Positions 17,274 through 27,121 are shown, counted from the first letter of the stretch. The stretch: 64,000 nt of DNA from G965225705 sp965225705 (GCA_965225705.1 OZ245325.1:1550001-1614000); one strand, 5' to 3'. Numbers and translations: made by a program. Notes: generated by a model not told the origin, from the letters alone.

Positions 17274-18647
17274 CTACATAGCCTGAGGCAGAAGCACAGA
17301 AAAAACTGATCCTGTCTCAGGGGCACTTTCGACAGAGAAACCACCATGATGGCGCCTGATAATATGCTTGACAATAGCAAGGCCAAGCCCTGTTCCTTCC
17401 TGAGCACCAGACTTCTGCCCTTCTACCCTGTAAAAACGTTCTGAAAGACGGGATAAATGGCGACGCTCAATACCCCGTCCTTCATCCCACACACGAAAAA
17501 TACAACAGGGTTTTGGAGAAACAGGGGGAGCAAGAAGAGTAAATTTAGACGACTCACCATTTAAGGGTTTTTCCGGAAAAAGCTCTGAAAATGTCCTGTT
17601 ACTGTGAAGGCTGACACGGATAAGCCCGCCGTCACCATCACTATATTTAAGAGCATTTCCAAGAAGGTTTTGGAACACCTCATGCATTTGATCATGATCC
17701 GCTATAACAAACACTTCATCTCCATCACAATCAAGCTCAATCACCTGTTTTCTCTGTTCTGCAAGAGGGGTCAGCGCCGCCGCAGCCTCATGCAAAAGTG
17801 CTGCCAGATCAACCCGGGTCCGGGGGGCAATATGCTCATTAAGTTCAATCCGGCTTAAAGATAAGAGATCATCAACAAGACGGCTCATCCGTTCTGTCTG
17901 CCCCTGCATCAGGTGCAAAAAGCGTGCCTGCGCGGCCTCATCTCTCCGGGCATGGCCCTGCAGGGTTTCAATAAAGCCAGAAAGTGAGGCTAAAGGTGTA
18001 CGCAGTTCATGGCTGGCATTGGCCAAAAAGTCTACCCGCATACGCTCTGTATTTCGTGTGGCCGTCTCATCGCGAAGTAGTATCATAACATGACGGACCT
18101 CCTGAGAAGACTGCTCAGAAACAGGGATGGCATAAACCTTCATAACACGTTCTGGCATCGTGACCATGATAAAATCAAGACCTTCCTGTTTTTCTCCCTT
18201 AAAAGCTTTTTCTATAAGGTCTAAAATATCAGGATTTCTAAAAACAGAAGAAATCAGAATCCCCTGAACAACACCTTCTAAAATATCCTCCGCAGCCTTA
18301 TTGGCCAAAATAAGGCGATGATCCCGGTTAAGAAGTAAAAGAGGCTGAGGGTGATGATCAAGCATCAGATGAGCATGATAAAATTTTTCCTCTCCTGGTC
18401 TCTGATCAAAGGAGTTCCTGAGAGCTTCCTGTTGAGAGGGCTGTTGACTTTGTTCTAAAAGAAGAAAGGAAGAGCCCTCCCATACCCTCCACAGAACATA
18501 AAGACAGAGAAGCCCTGTAAAAAAAATCAGAACCCCCGCCCAGGATGGCCAGGAAAAAACTTTTTTGACCACGAGGCTTAAAAAACAAAGAAGGATAAAA
18601 GCCAAAAGAAAAAAAAGGGCCGGCCTGCGAGACCATAAAGAGAACAT
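17274..18647 (-). CDS. PhoR-like sensor histidine kinase
   Basis: I take the ATG at 18647 (after AGGGGA) rather than an in-frame TTG 21 bp upstream, giving 457 residues. Two N-terminal membrane segments (about 8-50) are followed by a PAS-like domain (about 95-200). The dimerisation domain has the phosphoacceptor histidine in FLANASHELRTPLASLSG, and the ATPase domain has N, G1 (DEGRGIE) and G2 (GTGLGLAIVKHII) boxes. The arrangement and H-box are those of PhoR, the phosphate-starvation sensor. No phoB, pst genes or phoU are nearby, so the partner regulator must lie elsewhere. The phosphate role is inferred from similarity. Confidence 0.85.
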   Translation of the reverse strand: MFSLWSRRPALFFLLAFILLCFLSLVVKKVFSWPSWAGVLIFFTGLLCLYVLWRVWEGSSFLLLEQSQQPSQQEALRNSFDQRPGEEKFYHAHLMLDHHPQPLLLLNRDHRLILANKAAEDILEGVVQGILISSVFRNPDILDLIEKAFKGEKQEGLDFIMVTMPERVMKVYAIPVSEQSSQEVRHVMILLRDETATRNTERMRVDFLANASHELRTPLASLSGFIETLQGHARRDEAAQARFLHLMQGQTERMSRLVDDLLSLSRIELNEHIAPRTRVDLAALLHEAAAALTPLAEQRKQVIELDCDGDEVFVIADHDQMHEVFQNLLGNALKYSDGDGGLIRVSLHSNRTFSELFPEKPLNGESSKFTLLAPPVSPKPCCIFRVWDEGRGIERRHLSRLSERFYRVEGQKSGAQEGTGLGLAIVKHIIRRHHGGFSVESAPETGSVFSVLLPQAM

Positions 18648-18868
18648 CTGGTTTCCCCTATTTTTCAAAACTGTCTCTTACAAAACAGAGATATCAACGA
18701 AAACAGCCATTGTTACACCTAAGGGGATACGTGCAGGTTATCCTCTCTCTCATATTAGGGACATAAACAGCATTGAAAAGAAAAATGCCTGCTCTCAACT
18801 TTGTCCTAAGAGCCATACACACGAGCTAAGTACTCTAAAAATTAAAGATAAAGAACACTCCAGACTGA

Positions 18869-19480
18869 TTAAACACGCTTCTCATCATTTGTCTCCGGAT
18901 CTTTTGTCTCTGAAAGACCTGTCCCGGCAGGATTTTTATTGAGTGCAGATGTATCCGATGAGGCATTTTCACGTACACGGCGGCGCGTCATGCGTTTACG
19001 TGGTGCCGATCGCTTTTCATCAGATGAGGAACTTTCTGGTGAATCCATGGATGGAGAAAGGATACCCTGTGTTTCAAGCTTAACAATCCCTAAAGGATTA
19101 GATTCTGTGGCGGAAGAGACTGTATTAGGAGTGCCAGAAGAGTGTTCAGAGGAAGAGATCTGGCCATTTTTTCTGTCAGGGGAGTGAGAGTCATGATTTT
19201 CTGTGACACTCCTGTCGTCCTTACCCTCCTGAACTTCCTGTTTTGGTGGGGGAGAAGAAGGCTGGTGAGCACGCACAATCCGAAAATAATGTTCTGCATG
19301 CTGGAGATGATTTTCAGATTTGACACGATTTCCTGAAGCCAGGCAATCACGGGACAATTGTATGTATTTATCATAGATCTGAGAAGCAGAGCCACGGATT
19401 TTCATATCAGGACCATTACTCTCATAAACACGTTGAGAATTTTGACCGGGTTTACGGGTGCGTCCACGTTGACGTTTCAT
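18869..19480 (-). CDS. DUF4167 domain protein
   Basis: The basic N-terminus is followed by the DUF4167 core at about residues 15-70: RVYESNGPDMKIRGSA, then YDKYIQLSRDCLASGNRV and NHLQHAEHYFRIV. The rest of the 203 residues is a low-complexity Ser/Pro/Glu/Arg-rich tail without visible structure. The family is alphaproteobacterial, is often found beside prfA/prmC as here, and has been suggested to bind nucleic acid because of its basic N-terminus. Its function is not established. Confidence 0.9.
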   Translation of the reverse strand: MKRQRGRTRKPGQNSQRVYESNGPDMKIRGSASQIYDKYIQLSRDCLASGNRVKSENHLQHAEHYFRIVRAHQPSSPPPKQEVQEGKDDRSVTENHDSHSPDRKNGQISSSEHSSGTPNTVSSATESNPLGIVKLETQGILSPSMDSPESSSSDEKRSAPRKRMTRRRVRENASSDTSALNKNPAGTGLSETKDPETNDEKRV

Positions 19481-19767
19481 ACAATGTCCTCAAGATCAAA
19501 GCGCCAGCTTCCCTAAAGGGAGAGAGCGCGGGATGGTTTCTTATTTTGATAAAAAAGCGTGCCTTTTTCACACATGCGTGTGGATCATATTTTACCTTCT
19601 CACCAGAGGCAAAACGAAAGCCTTAATCTCTGTATCTTTAAGGCCTTTCTGTAAAAAGAATGGTATCAGTCTAAACCAAATACCGGAACATTCCAACCCC
19701 TTATCCCATATTTCCCCGGGTTTATGTTGTAATCATGTCACTTTATTGACGTCTGCAGGCCATATTC

Positions 19768-21036
19768 TCATGAAGTAGCATCCTGGCGAATAATCCACCC
19801 CCCCCCTAAAAGACGGGCATGATCATCTGGCGAATCATAAAAAACACAGGCCTGGCCGGGGGCCACGCCCTCTTCAGGATGTTCAAAGTCAAGAACAAGC
19901 CCTTGTCCCCCCTTTCGAAAACAGGCAGAAACAGGGTGACGTGTTGAGCGTGTTTTAACCCAGACAGACTGACCTTCCAGCTGGGGTCCAAATGCACCTT
20001 TCCCTAACCAGTTCACCTCTTTAAGACTGAGGCTTTTGACCAGAAGGGAAGATCTGGGCCCAACAATAACACGGTGTTGTTTGACGTCCAGTTTCGTCAC
20101 AAACAAAGGATCTCCCTCAGCAATCCCCAAACCACGACGCTGCCCTATTGTATACGAGATGATCCCCTTATGCTGACCAAGAACACGACCATCTTCATGA
20201 ACAATCTCGCCAGGCTTTTCTGTCCCCGGACGCAGGCGGCGGATAACATCCGTATAGCGCCCCTGTGGGACAAAACAAATATCCTGACTATCAGGTTTTT
20301 CAGCAACCTGAACGCCCAGCTCACGGGCAAGTTCACGAACACGGGCTTTAGGAAGACCTCCAAGAGGAAAACGAAGAAAATCAAGCTGATCCTGTGTGGT
20401 GGCAAACAAAAAATAAGACTGATCGCGTGTTGCATCCAAAGCACGGTGTAAACGCGCCCCATGAGGCCCCATAACACGGCGCACATAATGCCCTGTTACC
20501 AGAGCATCTACCCCCATATCATGTGCCAGTTTATAGAGATCACGAAACTTAACGGTCTGATTACATCTGACACAGGGAATGGGCGTCTGACCAGCAAGAT
20601 AGTCATCAGCAAAACTCTCTATAACCTCTTTTCTAAAAAGACTCTCATAATCCATCACATAATGAGGAAAGCCCGCCTGTTCTGCGACCCGCCTGGCATC
20701 TTTAATATCCTGCCCTGCACAACACGTCCCTTTCTTAGCAAGAGCCTCACCATGATCATACAACTGAAGCGTGACCCCTATCACATCATATCCCGCACGG
20801 GCGAGCCAAACCGCAGCCACAGAAGAATCAACCCCCCCGGACATAGCAACCACGACCCTTATGTCAGAAAGTGATTTTGCACCCTTTTTCATCAGGGAAG
20901 GCAGGCCCATAGCTTCATCAAGCAGGGGCTGAAGCTCAGAAAGTAAAGACGATGACAGAGGCAGGTCCCTGGTATCATGATCATAAGGTTTTTCCTCTAA
21001 ATCTTCTCTCTTTTGAACCTGAAGAGCACATGTCAT
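19768..21036 (-). CDS. mnmA: tRNA-specific 2-thiouridylase
   Basis: MnmA thiolates U34 of tRNA-Lys, Glu and Gln using sulfur relayed from IscS. The PP-loop ATPase motif MSGGVDSSVAA is at about residues 65-75. The catalytic cysteines are in KGTCCAGQD and IPCVRCNQTVKF, and DQSYFL and the C-terminal barrel are present. At 422 residues it has an N-terminal extension of about 45 residues relative to many homologues. No strong ribosome-binding site precedes the first ATG, so an internal start near MGLPSLM is possible. Confidence 0.95.
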   Translation of the reverse strand: MTCALQVQKREDLEEKPYDHDTRDLPLSSSLLSELQPLLDEAMGLPSLMKKGAKSLSDIRVVVAMSGGVDSSVAAVWLARAGYDVIGVTLQLYDHGEALAKKGTCCAGQDIKDARRVAEQAGFPHYVMDYESLFRKEVIESFADDYLAGQTPIPCVRCNQTVKFRDLYKLAHDMGVDALVTGHYVRRVMGPHGARLHRALDATRDQSYFLFATTQDQLDFLRFPLGGLPKARVRELARELGVQVAEKPDSQDICFVPQGRYTDVIRRLRPGTEKPGEIVHEDGRVLGQHKGIISYTIGQRRGLGIAEGDPLFVTKLDVKQHRVIVGPRSSLLVKSLSLKEVNWLGKGAFGPQLEGQSVWVKTRSTRHPVSACFRKGGQGLVLDFEHPEEGVAPGQACVFYDSPDDHARLLGGGWIIRQDATS

Positions 21037-21098
21037 GGAAGCTGTCTCGTCTTTTGCTTTATTTTTAAAGATAGGGCCAAATCTTTCATAAGAAAGTT

Positions 21099-21734
21099 TC
21101 AGGGTAAACTGTCTTTAGTCTTCTTTATCTTTGAACGCAAATCTGATGAAGAGAGAGCCTTTAGAGGCGCTGTCAGATAAAGCCAGACGGGAGGTTTATA
21201 ACGTGCCAGACTTCCTGCCTGAACACCTGGCAAACGGTGGTGGGCAAAAACCTGTGTATATCGCCCAAGGCGCGCCCGCACAGCATATCCCGGAGGGTAA
21301 AGAAGACCCGGGCGCCCGACAACAACCACAGGTATTATACGTACAAGACTCTGCCATGCGCGCCAGTGATGAAAACCATGCAGGCTATCTGAACCCATAA
21401 TCCAGACAAAACATACACCGGGATAACAGATGCGCAATTTTCGTACCGTATCAAAAGTATAAACAGTTTTCAACTGGTGCTCTGCCATGCTTGCTTTCAT
21501 ACGATATGAGGAGGTGAGGGCATGAACTGCGGCTAGGCGCTCCTGATAAGGGCGGTTGGTGTGACGCTCTTTCAAAGGGTTTTGTGGACTGACAAGCCAC
21601 CAGACAGCATCAAGGCCCAGACGTTTTAAAACCGTATCTGCGACATGCTTATGCCCCTGATGAGGCGGGTTGAAAGACCCCCCCATAAGACCAATGCACT
21701 GACCCCGGGAGGCCATATTTTTCTTTAACAGCAT
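21099..21734 (-). CDS. nadD: Nicotinate-nucleotide adenylyltransferase
   Basis: NadD makes deamido-NAD from nicotinate mononucleotide and ATP. The 211-residue protein has the nucleotidyltransferase signature GGSFNPPHQGHKHVAD near the N-terminus and the C-terminal SSSDLRSKI corresponding to the ISSTxIR motif. It starts 7 bp after proA and closes the obgE-proB-proA-nadD group. rsfS and rlmH, often next in line, are absent; mnmA follows. Confidence 0.94.
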   Translation of the reverse strand: MLLKKNMASRGQCIGLMGGSFNPPHQGHKHVADTVLKRLGLDAVWWLVSPQNPLKERHTNRPYQERLAAVHALTSSYRMKASMAEHQLKTVYTFDTVRKLRICYPGVCFVWIMGSDSLHGFHHWRAWQSLVRIIPVVVVGRPGLLYPPGYAVRARLGRYTQVFAHHRLPGVQAGSLARYKPPVWLYLTAPLKALSSSDLRSKIKKTKDSLP

Positions 21735-21741
21735 AAAGATA

Positions 21742-22986
21742 TTATGGGCGTGTCTGCCCTGTCCCCCTCACCTCATAATGATAACTGGTTAAATGTCTGG
21801 CCCCTATGGGACCACGGGGACCAAATCGCCCTGTTGCAATGCCTATCTCGCCACCAAAGCCAAACTCCCCTCCGTCTGAAAATGCTGTCGAGGCATTATG
21901 CAGGACAACAGCACTGTCAACACGGCGTAAAAAGTCCTCAGCAATCTGTGGATCCTCAGCGACAATCGCATCCGTATGTCCTGATCCATAAAGACTGATA
22001 TGTTCTAACGCCTCTTCAGGTCCATCAACTGTACGGACGCTCAGAACAGCATCGAGATACTCATGCCCCCAGTCCCCGGGGCCTGCAGGCCGGACAGAAG
22101 CATGAAGTCCCTGGATGATCTCATCACCACGGACCTCGCACCCTGCCTCAATCAGGCTTTTGATCAGATCCTTTCCCTCTTGTTGTGCATAAACCCTGTC
22201 CATCAAAAGACATTCAAGGGCATTACAAACACCCGTACGCCGCATTTTTGCATTCAGAACAAGGGCGTGAGCCTGTTCAGGGTTAGCAGACTGATGCACA
22301 TATATGTGACAGACACCATCAAGATGGCTCAGCACAGGAATGCGTGCTTTCTGACGCACCACTTCAATCAGCCCCTTCCCCCCACGGGGGATAAGGAGAT
22401 CAACTGTCCCGCCCAGACCTTCCATAAGCTGCTCTGCTGCTTTGCGATCAGGCGTTGGGACATAGTGAAGACATCCTTTTGGCAAACCAGCACGCTGCAC
22501 ACCCTGAGACAGGGCGAGATAGAGGTTCTGACATGTCTCAAAAGCAGCCTGACCACTGCGTAAAATGATGGCATTGCCAGAGCGTATGGCAAGGCCCGCG
22601 GCTTCTGCTGTCACATTAGGTCGACTTTCATAAATAACAGCCAAAACCCCTATGGGGCCGGTGACCTGATGAATCCGGAGACCATTGGGACGTTCCCATT
22701 GCGCCAGCACCTCACCTAAAGGATCTGGTTGTGCAGCAATTGCATGCAGACTATCGGCCATGGCCTGAAGACGCTGCTCATCCAAAAAGAGCCTGTCTAA
22801 AAAAGCAGGACTGGCTTTGTTGTCCTGTGCTTTTTTCATATCACGCTGATTGGCCTTAAGAATCACATGCGCATTCTCAGGTAAGGCATGTCCCATGGCA
22901 TTAATCGCCTGGCTACGCTGTTTTGCATCAAGCCCTGCCAGAATTGTTGCAGACTTACGGGCCTCCTGCCCTAATTCCATCATCAT
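21742..22986 (-). CDS. proA: Gamma-glutamyl phosphate reductase
   Basis: ProA reduces glutamyl phosphate to the semialdehyde in proline synthesis. I start at the ATG at 22986 (GAGG 6 nt upstream); an in-frame GTG precedes it. The 414-residue protein is an aldehyde dehydrogenase fold protein with YESRPNVTAEAAGLAI and the catalytic cysteine in MRRTGVCNALECLL. It lies 10 bp downstream of proB. Confidence 0.96.
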   Translation of the reverse strand: MMMELGQEARKSATILAGLDAKQRSQAINAMGHALPENAHVILKANQRDMKKAQDNKASPAFLDRLFLDEQRLQAMADSLHAIAAQPDPLGEVLAQWERPNGLRIHQVTGPIGVLAVIYESRPNVTAEAAGLAIRSGNAIILRSGQAAFETCQNLYLALSQGVQRAGLPKGCLHYVPTPDRKAAEQLMEGLGGTVDLLIPRGGKGLIEVVRQKARIPVLSHLDGVCHIYVHQSANPEQAHALVLNAKMRRTGVCNALECLLMDRVYAQQEGKDLIKSLIEAGCEVRGDEIIQGLHASVRPAGPGDWGHEYLDAVLSVRTVDGPEEALEHISLYGSGHTDAIVAEDPQIAEDFLRRVDSAVVLHNASTAFSDGGEFGFGGEIGIATGRFGPRGPIGARHLTSYHYEVRGTGQTRP

Positions 22987-22996
22987 CACACATGCC

Positions 22997-24142
22997 TCAT
23001 ATCTGTTTTAAAAGAATGAGATCATCACGATGAACAAGGCTTGCCATGCGTTGTGTGAGAGGACAATCCTGTCTCTGCGATGATTTTATCCCTAATAAAG
23101 ACCTGGCCCCCTCCGCATCATAACCTGAAAGACCACGTGCAAAAACCCTGCCTTTTATATCACAAATATCCACAGCATCCCCACGCATGAAATTTCCCCT
23201 GACATCACAGACACCAACAGGAAGAAGACTACCCCCCCGATAAAGGGCCTGTTTCGCCCCCTCATCAATATGCAGTTCTCCTTTGACATTCAGTTTTCCT
23301 GCAATCCAGAGAGAGCGGGCCTTACGGATACCTGTCCTGGGCTGAAACCAGGTTGCGCGGGCCTGTTCTTTTAAAAGTGCTGTCAGAGGTTGTGTCACAG
23401 AACCACGCGTGACGACCGTCCAGCACCCTGCAAAACCTGCAATTTTTGCAGCTTCAAGCTTAGAACGCATCCCGCCCGTACCAACACCACCCTCTTTGCC
23501 CGGACCACCGGCAAGGGCTTCTATCTCCTCTGTTATCTCTTCAACCCGTGCATAATGCTGAGCCTCAGGATTATGATAAGGGTCTTCTGTGTAAAGCCCC
23601 TCCACATCAGAGAGAAGAACCAGCAGGTCTGCGCCCATCATCTGGGCAACACGTGCGGCAAGTCTGTCATTATCTCCATAACGTATTTCTTCTGTTGCTA
23701 CCGTGTCATTTTCATTGACAACAGGACAAACACCGTATTCCAGAAGTGTGGTGAGGGTTGCACGTGCATTCAACCAGCGATGGCGATTTTCTGTGTCTTC
23801 AAAGGTCAAAAGCGCCTGAGCAACAGGACGGGGAGCAAAAGCCTTTTCATAAGCGCGCATCAGGGCCGCCTGCCCTACGGCCGCAGCAGCCTGCTTTTCT
23901 TCAATCTGTGTTGGTTTGTGTTGAAAAATATGGCGCCCTAAAGCCACGGCCCCGGACGAGACAAGAATAATGTCCATCCCCTGTTTCCGGAAGGTCATGA
24001 TATCCTGAGCGAGACTGTTAAGCCAGTTCTGTGCAACTCTGTGTGTTCCAGGATCAATAAGAAGACGTGACCCAATTTTGACAACACAACGCCCAGGCAA
24101 ATGGCAGGAGGATTCTGCCATAAAAAAAGGGGGGAATGTCAT
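22997..24142 (-). CDS. proB: Glutamate 5-kinase with PUA domain
   Basis: ProB phosphorylates glutamate, the first and feedback-regulated step of proline synthesis. The 381-residue protein has the amino-acid kinase fold (VVKIGSRLLID, VSSGAVALG, NENDTVATEEI, FGDND-like RYGDNDRLAARVA, GTGGMRSKLEAA). A C-terminal PUA domain starts at about 275 (KGELHIDEGAKQAL). Its ATG overlaps the obgE stop by 4 nt, so translation is coupled. Confidence 0.96.
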   Translation of the reverse strand: MTFPPFFMAESSCHLPGRCVVKIGSRLLIDPGTHRVAQNWLNSLAQDIMTFRKQGMDIILVSSGAVALGRHIFQHKPTQIEEKQAAAAVGQAALMRAYEKAFAPRPVAQALLTFEDTENRHRWLNARATLTTLLEYGVCPVVNENDTVATEEIRYGDNDRLAARVAQMMGADLLVLLSDVEGLYTEDPYHNPEAQHYARVEEITEEIEALAGGPGKEGGVGTGGMRSKLEAAKIAGFAGCWTVVTRGSVTQPLTALLKEQARATWFQPRTGIRKARSLWIAGKLNVKGELHIDEGAKQALYRGGSLLPVGVCDVRGNFMRGDAVDICDIKGRVFARGLSGYDAEGARSLLGIKSSQRQDCPLTQRMASLVHRDDLILLKQI

Positions 24143-25167
24143 GGCATCCAGCCCCCGGCTTCCATCTCTTCTTTTTTAGCATGGACTCTGAAATCAAAAA
24201 GACGCTTTTTGAGGGTATCAAGCCCCTCCCCCGTTACCGCAGAAATCGTGATGACAGGCTGTCCTGCCAAAGTCTCAAGAGCTTTGATTTTGTCCTGTCT
24301 TTCCTCATCCCCCATGGCATCCACTTTGTTGAGAACAAGAATTTCCGGTTTTTCCTCAAGACCTGCACCATAGTGTTCAAGCTCCCGCCGGATAAGCTGA
24401 AAAGCATGTTCCGGATGCTCCTGTGTTCCATCTATCATATGAACAAAAGCCTGCGTACGTTCAATATGACCTAAAAAGCGTGTGCCTAATCCGTGTCCTT
24501 CAGAAGCTCCTTCAATAAGGCCCGGAATATCTGCCATGACAAGCCGCTCTCCATGCCCAAAGGAGATAACACCCAAATGGGGGTGAAGGGTTGTAAAAGG
24601 GTAAGGGGCAATTTTTGGACGGGCTTCGGAGAGAACAGATAAAAGCGTTGATTTACCTGCATTCGGCATACCAACAAGCCCAATATCAGCAATGAGTTTC
24701 AGGCGTAACCATACCCAGCCCTCTTCTCCCTTTTCTCCGGGTTTAGCCTTGCGGGGAGCCTGATTGGTCGAAGATTTATAACGCAGATTACCTGCCCCGC
24801 CACGCCCCCCTCTGGCCAAAAGAACCTTCTTGCCAACAATATCAAGATCCGCCAGAAGTGTCGTGCGATCTTCTGCAAAAACCTGTGTACCTATGGGAAC
24901 TTTTACAACAAGATCCTCACCACCGGCCCCTGTACGGTTTCGCCCCATGCCATGTCCTCCTTTAGGGGCTTTGAAATGCTGGCGATAACGATAGTCAATC
25001 AGGGTATTCAACCCCTCAACCGCTTCCCCCCAAACATCACCACCAAACCCCCCATCGCCACCATCCGGCCCTCCAAATTCTATGAATTTTTCACGGCGGA
25101 AAGAAACACATCCCGCACCACCGTCACCGGCACGGATATAAATTTTGGCCTGGTCCAGAAATTTCAT
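24139..25167 (-). CDS. obgE: Obg family GTPase
   Basis: ObgE is an essential GTPase in 50S ribosome maturation and the stringent response. The 342-residue protein has the glycine-rich Obg fold (residues 1-158, with GDGGAGCVSFRREKF) and a GTPase domain with GMPNAGKSTLL, the DIPGLIEGASEG switch II region and NKVD. It lacks an extended C-terminal domain. It heads a coupled run into proB-proA-nadD. Confidence 0.97.
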   Translation of the reverse strand: MKFLDQAKIYIRAGDGGAGCVSFRREKFIEFGGPDGGDGGFGGDVWGEAVEGLNTLIDYRYRQHFKAPKGGHGMGRNRTGAGGEDLVVKVPIGTQVFAEDRTTLLADLDIVGKKVLLARGGRGGAGNLRYKSSTNQAPRKAKPGEKGEEGWVWLRLKLIADIGLVGMPNAGKSTLLSVLSEARPKIAPYPFTTLHPHLGVISFGHGERLVMADIPGLIEGASEGHGLGTRFLGHIERTQAFVHMIDGTQEHPEHAFQLIRRELEHYGAGLEEKPEILVLNKVDAMGDEERQDKIKALETLAGQPVITISAVTGEGLDTLKKRLFDFRVHAKKEEMEAGGWMP

Positions 25168-25272
25168 CTTTTCTTCTCATCAACAGGAAAACCATCACAG
25201 GTTTTTCATAGAGTATAACACCCGTTTCCTTCACAAGACAGGTGTTTTTATAGCCTTATACAGCCTTTTCTC

Positions 25273-25349
25273 TGGCGTCCCCGACAGGAGTCGAACCTGT
25301 GACCTGCTGCTTAGGAGGCAGCCGCTCTATCCATCTGAGCTACGGGGAC
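25273..25349 (-). tRNA. tRNA-Arg (anticodon CCT)
   Basis: The minus strand folds into a full cloverleaf: acceptor GTCCCCG/CGGGGAC, D arm GCTC/GAGC, anticodon stem GCTGC/GCAGC around the loop CTCCTAA, and T arm ACAGG/CCTGT with TTCGACT. The 3' CCA is encoded (TGG at 25273-25275 on the plus strand). The anticodon CCT reads the arginine codon AGG. It sits between pheS and obgE, where pheT would often be. Confidence 0.96.
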
Positions 25350-25380
25350 AGAGAAAAATGTCTATACTCTGGCTTAACCC

Positions 25381-26451
25381 TCAGCTGAGACCTGTCGCTA
25401 AATTAGGCATAGAGAAAGGTTTGAAACCATAATGGGCAAGCCAGAGAGGATCCCCTGCAAAAAATGCACGCAAATCCGGGGCACCATATTTAAGCATGGC
25501 CAGACGATCAATCCCCATCCCAAAGGCAAAACCCTGATAACGTGAAGGATCAAGACCACAGGCCTCCAGCACATGGGGATGGACCATACCACAGCCCAGG
25601 ATCTCCATCCAGGATCCCCCCTGCCCGATATGCAGACTATCCCCTTTTTGCTGATAGCCTATATCCATTTCCGCAGAAGGTTCTGTGAACGGAAAATAAT
25701 GAGGACGAAAACGTGTTTTGACCTCACATTCAAAAAAAGCACTGATAAAATCCTGCAAACAGCCCTTCAAATGGCCCATATGAATATTTTCTTCGACGAC
25801 AAGGCCTTCAAGCTGATGAAACATAGGCGTATGTGTACGATCCCAGTCACGGCGATAAACACGCCCGGGGGCTATAATACGCAAAGGAGGTTTTTGAGTT
25901 TGCAAAGTTCGAATTTGTACGGGGCTTGTATGTGTACGCAGAAGCCTTATGTCTTCCCCTTCTGATGTTTTCAGAAAAAAGGTATCCTGCTCATGACGTG
26001 CAGGGTGATCAGGGGGGAAATTAAGGGCAGTAAAATTATGGAAATCATCTTCAATATCCGGACCCTCAGCAAGATGAAACCCCATGGCCGCAAAAATTGC
26101 CATAGCTTCCTCTAAAACCTGGGAGACAGGATGGACACGCCCCTTGTGTTCAGGCAGGGCTGGCAAGGATGCATCCTGATATTCTTCCTTCAGTCTTTTT
26201 TCGAGAAGAGCAGCCTGAAAAGCCTGTTTGCGCTGGAGGATACTCTGCGTAAGGGCCTGCTTGACGAGATTGAGGGTTGCACCGCGGGTTTTTCTATCCT
26301 CCGGGGGAAGCGTGCCAAGCTCACGCATCATAAGAGAGATTCTCCCCTTCTTCCCCAACGCCTCCAAACGAAGGGCTTCAAGCTCTGCTTCTGTTTCAGC
26401 TTTCTCTATCGCTTTTATAAAATCAGCCTGCAGAGGGGCCAGATCCTCCAT
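25381..26451 (-). CDS. pheS: Phenylalanyl-tRNA synthetase alpha subunit
   Basis: PheS is the catalytic subunit of the alpha2-beta2 PheRS. The ATG at 26451 is chosen because AAGGAGG lies 5 nt upstream; an in-frame TTG overlaps that site and is rejected. The 356-residue protein has an N-terminal coiled coil and class II motifs (motif 2 around VYRRDWDRTHTPMFHQLEG, motif 3 FGMGIDRLAML). Downstream there is a tRNA and obgE rather than pheT, so the beta subunit must be encoded elsewhere. Confidence 0.96.
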   Translation of the reverse strand: MEDLAPLQADFIKAIEKAETEAELEALRLEALGKKGRISLMMRELGTLPPEDRKTRGATLNLVKQALTQSILQRKQAFQAALLEKRLKEEYQDASLPALPEHKGRVHPVSQVLEEAMAIFAAMGFHLAEGPDIEDDFHNFTALNFPPDHPARHEQDTFFLKTSEGEDIRLLRTHTSPVQIRTLQTQKPPLRIIAPGRVYRRDWDRTHTPMFHQLEGLVVEENIHMGHLKGCLQDFISAFFECEVKTRFRPHYFPFTEPSAEMDIGYQQKGDSLHIGQGGSWMEILGCGMVHPHVLEACGLDPSRYQGFAFGMGIDRLAMLKYGAPDLRAFFAGDPLWLAHYGFKPFSMPNLATGLS

Positions 26452-26509
26452 AAAGACCTCCTTCAAGAGAAAAAAGTATCAATGGCCACAGAAGAAAAGC
26501 CTTCCCACT

Positions 26510-26866
26510 TCAGGCAAGGGCGCTTTTAGCTTTTTCAACCAAAACCTTAAAAGCCTCTGGCTCTTTGACAGCAAGATCAGCCATGACTTTACGATCGACG
26601 CCAAGTCCTGCACGGTGGAGGCCATGGATAAGGCGGGCATAGGTGAGACCATGTAAACGGGCCGCAGCGTTCAGACGCTGAATCCACAATGCACGGAACT
26701 GGCGTTTTTTAAGCTTGCGACCGATATAAGCATATTGTCCTGCCTTCTCAACAGCCTGATTAGCAGCACGAAATGTATTTTTGCGACGGCCATAATAGCC
26801 TTTGGCTTTTTTAAGTACCTTTTTGTGACGGGCGTGGGCGGTGACGCCTCTTTTAACACGAGCCAT
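26510..26866 (-). CDS. rplT: 50S ribosomal protein L20
   Basis: The 118-residue basic protein starts MARVKRGVTAHARHKK and contains GYYGRRKNTFRAANQAVEKA, typical of L20, which initiates 50S assembly on 23S rRNA. It lies in the order rpmI-rplT-pheS on the minus strand. Confidence 0.97.
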   Translation of the reverse strand: MARVKRGVTAHARHKKVLKKAKGYYGRRKNTFRAANQAVEKAGQYAYIGRKLKKRQFRALWIQRLNAAARLHGLTYARLIHGLHRAGLGVDRKVMADLAVKEPEAFKVLVEKAKSALA

Positions 26867-26923
26867 GGAAAACTCCTCAATACGATTAGGCCGAGATAAA
26901 AAACTTGTTCAAATCAGGATATT

Positions 26924-27121
26924 TTAACTGTAAGGCAGAAATTGCTTAACAATTTTTGCATCCTGAGGCGCAAGAACAGCCATACCGCGTTTGTTACGAA
27001 TTTGTTTGGGTGTTCGTTTGATCATACCATGGCGTTTGCCAGCATACTGGGCCTTAACTTTACCAGACCCCGTCACTTTAAAGCGCTTTTTTGCGCCGGA
27101 TTTTGTTTTCATTTTTGGCAT
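26924..27121 (-). CDS. rpmI: 50S ribosomal protein L35
   Basis: The 65-residue protein starts MPKMKTKSGAKKRFKVTGSG, the L35 signature. The ATG at 27121 is preceded by AAGGAG at a normal distance, so a longer upstream frame is rejected. infC, often the next gene upstream, is absent here. Confidence 0.96.
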   Translation of the reverse strand: MPKMKTKSGAKKRFKVTGSGKVKAQYAGKRHGMIKRTPKQIRNKRGMAVLAPQDAKIVKQFLPYS

